Positions 32,464-36,577 of a stretch of DNA of 36,577 nt are shown here, piece by piece. The position numbers were made by a program, and so were the translations under genes. This DNA comes from Actinomycetota bacterium. GTDB lineage: Bacteria > Actinomycetota > CADDZG01 > WHSQ01. Where the stretch lies: positions 1 to 36,577 of the forward strand of contig CADDZG010000001.1 in the NCBI GenBank assembly GCA_902812355.1. Direction: 5' to 3'. The notes below the pieces were generated by a model that was not told the DNA's origin, made no database searches, and was given only the letters and a program-made list of their open reading frames with translations. How positions within the stretch are numbered: the first letter of the stretch is position 1; every line of letters starts with the position of its first letter.

Positions 32464-32922
32464 ATGAGCCCCCGGCGCGACGTGTCGATGTCGGCGCAGG
32501 AGGTGCGCGACTTCCTCGCCTCGGACCGGCGTGTGGGCGTGCTAACCACGCTGGGGCGCGACGGCTATCCGCACAGCGCGGCGATGTGGTTCGTGCTCGA
32601 CGGCGACGTCGTGCGGATGTGGACCTACGCCAAGAGCCAGAAGGCGGTCAACCTGCGCCGCGATCCCCGGGCCGCCCTGCTGGTCGAGGACGGCACCGTC
32701 TACCGGGAGCTGCGCGGGGTGCTGGTGCGGGGACGGGCGCGCATCACCGATGCCGACGACGAGGTCGCGGCGGTGGGGCGCGCTCTGTTCGCCCGGTACG
32801 AACCCGGCCCCGAACGTCCGGCCGAAGGCACCGAGGAGACGATCCGCAAGCAGGCCACCAAGCGGGTGGCGCTGTCGTTGCCGCTCGAGCGGGTCGCATC
32901 GTGGGACCACCGCAAGCTGTGA
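32464..32922 (+). CDS. PPOX-fold flavin/F420-dependent oxidoreductase-like protein
   Basis: 152-aa split beta-barrel protein of the pyridoxamine-phosphate-oxidase-like superfamily (probable F420 type). Motifs: RVGVLTTLGRDGYPHSAAMW, WTYAKSQKAVNLRRDPRAAL and YRELRGVLVRGRARITD, which follow the FDOR/PPOX pattern including the KxxNLRRDPR cofactor-phosphate loop. F420, FMN or heme cannot be told apart by eye. The ATG at 32464 fits a leaderless start; an ATG at 32488 is possible. Confidence 0.85.
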   Translation: MSPRRDVSMSAQEVRDFLASDRRVGVLTTLGRDGYPHSAAMWFVLDGDVVRMWTYAKSQKAVNLRRDPRAALLVEDGTVYRELRGVLVRGRARITDADDEVAAVGRALFARYEPGPERPAEGTEETIRKQATKRVALSLPLERVASWDHRKL

Positions 32923-32965
32923 CCCCGCTCGCAGGACCACCGATCGCGTGCGAACATCGGGACCC

Positions 32966-33865
32966 ATGACCTCGAGCCCCCCGGTCACGATCATCGGTGC
33001 CCCGCTCGACCTCGGCCAGGAACGGCGCGGGGTCGACATGGGTCCGAGCGCGCTGCGGTGTTCGGACCTCTACCAGCGTCTCGACGCACTGGGCCTCGAG
33101 GTCAGGGACCTCGGCAACGTCGGCGTCGAGCTGCCCGAGGTGGCCGCGACGCACGACGAGCGCGCCCGATTCCTGCCGGCGATCCTCGCGTCCTGCCGCC
33201 AGATCGCCGACGTGGTGGCGTCGGCCGTGGCCTCTGGGGGACTGCCACTGGTGCTGGGCGGAGACCACTCGATAGCCATGGGCACCCTCGGCGCGCTGCA
33301 CTCCGTGCGGGGGCCCGGGGGCGTCCTGTGGCTCGACGCTCACGGCGACGTCAACCGACCCGAGACGACCCCTACCGGCAACGTCCACGGGATGCCCCTC
33401 GCGGCCGCGCTCGGCCGGGCGGGGTTCGCCGTGGAGGGGCTGCAGCCACCCCCGTGGGTCGACCCCGCACGGGTCGCCCTGGTCGGGGTGAGGACGCTCG
33501 ACCCCGGCGAGAAGGATCTGATCAAGGACCTCGGACTCACCGTGTTCACCGTCGCCGACATCGATCGCCGCGGGCTGGCCGACGTCATGCGCGAGGCGAT
33601 AGGGGTGATCGCGGGCGACGGTTTCGTGCACCTGTCTCTAGACATGGATGCCTGCGACCCCGAGATCGCGCCGGGGGTCGGCACGCCTGTGCGCGGGGGC
33701 CTGTCCTACCGCGAGGCCCACCTCGCCATGGAGATGCTCGCCGAGGCGCGCGTGCTGACCTCGATGGAAGTGGTCGAGGTCAACCCGATACTGGACGTTG
33801 CCAACACCACCGGGATGCTCGCGGCCGAGCTGATCGCCAGCGCGCTGGGGGCCCGCATCCTGTAG
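32966..33865 (+). CDS. rocF: Arginase (ureohydrolase)
   Basis: 299-aa Mn-dependent ureohydrolase that splits arginine to ornithine and urea. All metal ligands are visible: H101 (LGGDHS), D124, H126 and D128 (LDAHGDVN), D226 and D228 (LSLDMDACDP). The arginase-specific stretch PETTPTGNVHGMP (132-144) and E271 in EVVEVNP favour arginase over agmatinase. Neither urease nor other arginine-catabolic genes are near. The start ATG at 32966 follows the PPOX gene by 43 bp with no strong SD. Confidence 0.93.
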   Translation: MTSSPPVTIIGAPLDLGQERRGVDMGPSALRCSDLYQRLDALGLEVRDLGNVGVELPEVAATHDERARFLPAILASCRQIADVVASAVASGGLPLVLGGDHSIAMGTLGALHSVRGPGGVLWLDAHGDVNRPETTPTGNVHGMPLAAALGRAGFAVEGLQPPPWVDPARVALVGVRTLDPGEKDLIKDLGLTVFTVADIDRRGLADVMREAIGVIAGDGFVHLSLDMDACDPEIAPGVGTPVRGGLSYREAHLAMEMLAEARVLTSMEVVEVNPILDVANTTGMLAAELIASALGARIL

Positions 33866-33869
33866 CGGA

Positions 33870-34643
33870 TCAGTCGTGGAGGACGCGGCCCTCCATGCCT
33901 CCCGCGACGGTCACTATCTCGCCGGTGATGTGGCCGCAGAGCTCGTCGGATGCAAGCAGCACCACGACCCTTGCCACGTCCACGGCGGTTCCCAGCTTGC
34001 GCAGTGCCATCGTGCGGGTGACGCGTTCGGTGAAGCCGGGCTCGGCGACCTGGTCGCGCGTCATGTCGGTCGTGGTCCAGCCGGGGCACACGGCGTTGAC
34101 CCGGCCCCCGGGCGCGATCCGGACGATCTCGTTCTTGAGGCTGCGCGCGAACCCGTGGATCAGGGCGGCCTTGGCCGCGGCGTAATCGGCGTGGCCGGCT
34201 TCGCCGAACAGCCCCGCGGTCGAGCCGACGATCACGATGTTGCCCGTTCCCGTGGTCGCGACGTGGCGCAGAAAGGCCCGGCAGACGAGGAAGGTGCCAT
34301 CGAGGTTGACCGCCATGGTGTCGCGCCAGCGTTCGTAGGTGAGCTCCCACACCGGACGGTCCTCGGCCGGCCACACCCCTGCGTTGGCCACCAGCACGTC
34401 GAGGCGTCCGAGCGCCGCCACTGCATCGCGCACGAGCGCGTCGACCTGCTGCTCCACGCGCAGGTCGGCGCGCAGGGGGACCCCGTGGATCTCCTCCGCC
34501 AGCAGCGCGGCGCGCGCCGCACCGGTGTGGTGGTGGACCGCCACCCGGGCCCCCTCCGAGGCGAAGGCGCGGCACACCGCGCTGCCGATACCGCCCGCTC
34601 CGCCGGTGACCAGCACGCCCTTGCCCGCGAGCCCCGTGTCCAT
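33870..34643 (-). CDS. Short-chain dehydrogenase/reductase (SDR)
   Basis: 257-aa classical SDR. Cofactor loop TGGAGGIG at 13-20, NAG at 87-89, catalytic S141, Y154 and K158 (YAAAK), and the PGW turn at 187-189. Beta-2 ends in VHHHTGAARAA without an acidic residue, which leans to NADP(H). It resembles 3-oxoacyl-ACP-reductase-like SDRs; the substrate is unknown. The ATG at 34643 has TACCTT 8 nt upstream. The stop lies 4 bp from that of arginase (convergent). A much longer in-frame ORF to 35705 is a shadow over the GTPase gene. Confidence 0.92.
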   Translation of the reverse strand: MDTGLAGKGVLVTGGAGGIGSAVCRAFASEGARVAVHHHTGAARAALLAEEIHGVPLRADLRVEQQVDALVRDAVAALGRLDVLVANAGVWPAEDRPVWELTYERWRDTMAVNLDGTFLVCRAFLRHVATTGTGNIVIVGSTAGLFGEAGHADYAAAKAALIHGFARSLKNEIVRIAPGGRVNAVCPGWTTTDMTRDQVAEPGFTERVTRTMALRKLGTAVDVARVVVLLASDELCGHITGEIVTVAGGMEGRVLHD

Positions 34644-34651
34644 GGGGGCTG

Positions 34652-34680
34652 AAGGTACTACCCGGATAACCTGCTGGGCG
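34652..34680. promoter_or_regulatory. Divergent leaderless promoters (SDR / uORF-ychF-like)
   Basis: Minus strand: TACCTT (34657-34652) 8 nt before the SDR ATG at 34643. Plus strand: TAACCT (34667-34672) 8 nt before the uORF ATG at 34681. Confidence 0.45.
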
Positions 34681-34713
34681 ATGGACGCAGGAAACGCACC
34701 TTCCACGCGATGA
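34681..34713 (+). CDS. 10-codon upstream ORF coupled to the YchF-like gene
   Basis: ATG at 34681, encoding MDAGNAPSTR, ends in TGA at 34711-34713 and overlaps the ATG of the next gene as ATGA. A TAACCT box 8 nt before the ATG predicts a leaderless mRNA that begins here. The YchF-like ATG has no SD of its own, so ribosomes ending the uORF could restart there. Expression is not shown. Confidence 0.4.
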   Translation: MDAGNAPSTR

Positions 34714-35687
34714 AGGACGTCGGCATCGTCGGCGTGCCCTACTCGGGCAAGTCGACGCTGTTCACCGCGCTCACCCGCAGCGGGGCCGCCGGCGGACGCA
34801 GCAACGTCGCCGTGGTGCAGGTCCCGGACGAGCGCGTCGAGGTCCTGGCCCGTCTGGAGTCGAGCCGCAGGTCGGTGCACGCCCAAGTGCGCTTCGTCGA
34901 CGTACCCGGTGGGCTCACCGCCCAGGGCCTCGCCGAGTACCGGCAGACCGACGCCCTGTGCATCGTCGTGCGGGCCTTCGGTCCGGATGCCGAGCCGGCG
35001 CGCGAGCTGGCCACGGTCGCGTCCGAGCTCGTGCTCGCCGACCTCGCCAGCGTCGAGGGCGGGCTCACCCGGGCGCGCAAGCGGGCGCGCTCCGGCGACG
35101 CAGGCGCCGAGGTCGCGGCGCTCGAGAAGGCGCAAGCCCTGCTCGAAGACGAGCGGCTGCTGCGCGACGGCGGCTTCGACGACCCCGAGCTCAAGGTGCT
35201 GCGCGGCTACGGTGCCCTCACCCTCAAGCCGTGGATCGTGGTCGCCAACGTCGGCGAGGGCGAGCCTCCGCCTCCGGGGTTGCCCCCGGATTCGCTGGCG
35301 GTGAGCGCGGCGCTCGAGGCGGAGGTCGCAGGGATGGAGGCGGACGAGGCGGCCGAGCTGCTCGCCGGCTTCGGGATCGAGCAGCCGGGTCTTGAACGCG
35401 TGATCGCGTCCTGCTACCGCGCGCTCGACCTCATCACCTTCCTCACCACCGGGGAGGACGAGACGCGTGCCTGGGAGGTCCGGCGCGGCGCCACCGCCCC
35501 CGAGGCCGCCGGGGTGATCCACTCGGACCTGCAGCGGGGTTTCATCCGGGCCGAGGTCGTGTCCTACGACGATCTCGTGGCGCACGGTGGATGGGACGCG
35601 GCCAAGGCCGCGGGCCGCCTGCGGGTCGAGGGCAAGGACTACGTGGTCCAGGAGGGTGACGTCCTGCACGTCCGCTTCGCGGTGTAA
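34710..35687 (+). CDS. YchF/Obg-family GTPase-like protein, shortened
   Basis: 325-aa protein that is clearly YchF-related at the C-terminus: LITFLTTGEDETRAWEVRRG, PEAAGVIHSDLQRGFIRAEV and VEGKDYVVQEGDVLHVRFAV form the TGS domain. The G domain is diverged: G1 is GVPYSGKST (8-16) instead of GLPNVGKST, switch regions are compressed (usual FCTIEPN block missing), G3 is DVPGG (64-68), and the NxxE region is ANVGEGE. At 325 residues it is about 35-40 shorter than standard YchF (about 360). Nucleotide use may differ; a paralog of a canonical YchF is possible. Confidence 0.85.
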   Translation: MKDVGIVGVPYSGKSTLFTALTRSGAAGGRSNVAVVQVPDERVEVLARLESSRRSVHAQVRFVDVPGGLTAQGLAEYRQTDALCIVVRAFGPDAEPARELATVASELVLADLASVEGGLTRARKRARSGDAGAEVAALEKAQALLEDERLLRDGGFDDPELKVLRGYGALTLKPWIVVANVGEGEPPPPGLPPDSLAVSAALEAEVAGMEADEAAELLAGFGIEQPGLERVIASCYRALDLITFLTTGEDETRAWEVRRGATAPEAAGVIHSDLQRGFIRAEVVSYDDLVAHGGWDAAKAAGRLRVEGKDYVVQEGDVLHVRFAV

Positions 35688-35719
35688 GCGCGGGCGAATG
35701 CGCATGGGCGCGCGGTTGA

Positions 35720-35731
35720 TAGCGTGCGGGC
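35720..35731 (+). promoter_or_regulatory. -10 box TAGCGT for endonuclease IV
   Basis: TAGCGT (35720-35725) is 6 nt before the ATG at 35732 and 9 nt before the ATG at 35735; no SD. Leaderless start likely. Confidence 0.45.
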
Positions 35732-36481
35732 ATGATGATCGGGGCCCATGTGCCGTCGGCCGAGCCCCTCGCCGAGGCGGCCAAGGTGAGGGCCGACTGC
35801 CTGCAGATGTTCCTCGGCAACCCGCAGTCGTGGCGCAAGCCCAAACCCCGGGCCGATGCGGCCGCCCTGCGAGCCTCGGAGCTGCCGGTCTACGTGCATG
35901 CCCCCTACCTCATAAACGTCGCCTCGCCGAACAACCGGGTGCGGATCCCGTCGCGCAAGATCCTGTCCGACACGCTCGAAGGTGCGGCCGAGGTGGGGGC
36001 CGCGGGGGTGATCGTCCACGCCGGTCACGCCGAGGACGGTGTCGAGCGGGGCTTCGTGCGCTGGCGCAAGGCGCTCGACGAGCTCGAGCCCCAGGTGCCG
36101 CTGCTGATCGAGAACACCGCCGGAGGGGACAACGCCATGGCTCGCCGCATCGACGTGCTCGAGCGCCTGTGGGCCGAGCTCGAGGGTTACGAGGTGGGCT
36201 TCTGTTTCGACACCTGTCACGCCCATGCGGCCGGCGAGGAGCTCGAAGACGTCGTCGAGCGGGTGCTGCAGGCGACCGGACGGATCGACGTGGTGCACGC
36301 CAACTCGTCGCGCGACGCGCCCGGGACCGGCGCCGACCGCCATGCCAGCTTCGCCGCCGGCAAACTCGATCCCGCGGCGGTCGTGGACATGGTCAAGGCG
36401 GCCCGCTGCGACGTCGTGATCTGCGAGACGCCGTGGGAGACGGTGGCCGACGACATCGCGTACCTGCGCTCGCATCTATGA
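35732..36481 (+). CDS. nfo: Endonuclease IV (AP endonuclease, Nfo)
   Basis: 249-aa TIM-barrel AP endonuclease that cuts 5' of abasic sites in base-excision repair. All nine zinc-ligand positions can be placed: H56 (YVHAPYL), H96 (VHAGH), E127 (ENTAG), D160 and H163 (FDTCHAH), H189 (VVHANSS), D202 and H204 (ADRHA), E232 (CETPW). It is shorter than the E. coli enzyme (about 285 aa). Two adjacent ATG codons (35732, 35735) are possible starts. Confidence 0.95.
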   Translation: MMIGAHVPSAEPLAEAAKVRADCLQMFLGNPQSWRKPKPRADAAALRASELPVYVHAPYLINVASPNNRVRIPSRKILSDTLEGAAEVGAAGVIVHAGHAEDGVERGFVRWRKALDELEPQVPLLIENTAGGDNAMARRIDVLERLWAELEGYEVGFCFDTCHAHAAGEELEDVVERVLQATGRIDVVHANSSRDAPGTGADRHASFAAGKLDPAAVVDMVKAARCDVVICETPWETVADDIAYLRSHL

Positions 36482-36518
36482 GTCGGTGCCTCGTCGCCGC
36501 GCCCGGCGGCAGGCGGGC

Positions 36519-36577
36519 TCAGCCGGATGCGGCGGCGCGCCGGTCCGGCAGCCCGGCGTGGGCGCGCAGGGAGGCGA
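36519..36577 (-). CDS. Possible C-terminus of a minus-strand gene cut by the window edge
   Basis: An open minus-strand frame enters from the right edge and stops at TGA 36521-36519, giving ...ASLRAHAGLPDRRAAASG. Too short to identify. It would be convergent with nfo (37-bp gap holding a GCCGC/GCGGC hairpin at 36496-36510). Confidence 0.3.
   Translation of the reverse strand, partial: ASLRAHAGLPDRRAAASG

Noticed and set aside
33870-35705. 611-aa minus-strand ORF
   Set aside because: Only the part to 34643 is an SDR. The rest is antisense to the well-supported YchF-like gene.

Overview
The window is very GC-rich, gene-dense bacterial DNA. Its gene content points to an actinobacterium (Actinomycetota): a qcrCAB cytochrome bc complex with a diheme QcrC and a three-helix Rieske protein, a lipoprotein CtaC with CtaD and an actinobacterial-type CtaF, a TadA/B/C/E-Flp pilus set without a secretin, a PPOX/F420-type flavoprotein fold, and a GlnR-like box in front of amt. 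I cannot name the genus. No rRNA, tRNA, CRISPR array, insertion sequence or phage gene was seen, so this looks like chromosomal backbone.

Layout. (1) 11-8074, minus strand: a Tad/Flp pilus operon read leftward, flp - tadE - Tad-domain protein - cpaB - cpaE/tadZ - tadA - VWA::tadB fusion - tadC. A LuxR-type regulator with a degenerate receiver lies upstream (8364-9077). (2) 9241-12816: a MauE-like membrane protein coupled to an alkaline-phosphatase-superfamily protein, a small membrane protein, LarE, and a stand-alone Lrp/AsnC ligand-binding domain. (3) 13008-20191: the respiratory block, with a 4-TM protein, qcrC, qcrA and qcrB on plus, facing ctaC, ctaD, ctaF and a PEBP-like lipoprotein on minus. 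No subunit III gene (ctaE) is present. (4) 20255-22869: an APH-type kinase coupled to a HAD phosphatase (the domain pair found fused in ACAD10), YajQ, and a single-domain response regulator. (5) 23158-27476: two CAP-domain secreted proteins flank a MarR regulator and a divergent leftward set (42-aa Arg-rich microprotein, Na/Pi-cotransporter-like protein, ribbon-helix-helix protein, solute-binding lipoprotein). Two CTTG-N4-CAAG operators lie in the shared promoter. (6) 27530-32342: amt with a GlnR-like box, 6-phosphogluconolactonase, an acyl-CoA synthetase and a patatin-like lipase. (7) 32464-36481: a PPOX-fold protein, arginase, an SDR, a shortened YchF-like GTPase preceded by a 10-codon ORF, and endonuclease IV.

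Regulation. Many gene starts have a TAnnnT hexamer 6-10 nt before the start codon and little or no Shine-Dalgarno sequence, which suggests widespread leaderless transcription. Operon-internal genes mostly overlap by ATGA, GTGA or TGATG, or carry clear SD sites. No stretch longer than 300 bases lacks a gene; the largest gaps (8075-8363 and 22870-23157) hold hairpins and palindromes described below.

The best candidates for something undescribed are the MarR/CTTG-N4-CAAG divergent locus with its microprotein, the VWA::TadB fusion, the LGYL-type C-terminal tail shared by two unrelated proteins, and the uORF coupled to the YchF-like gene.
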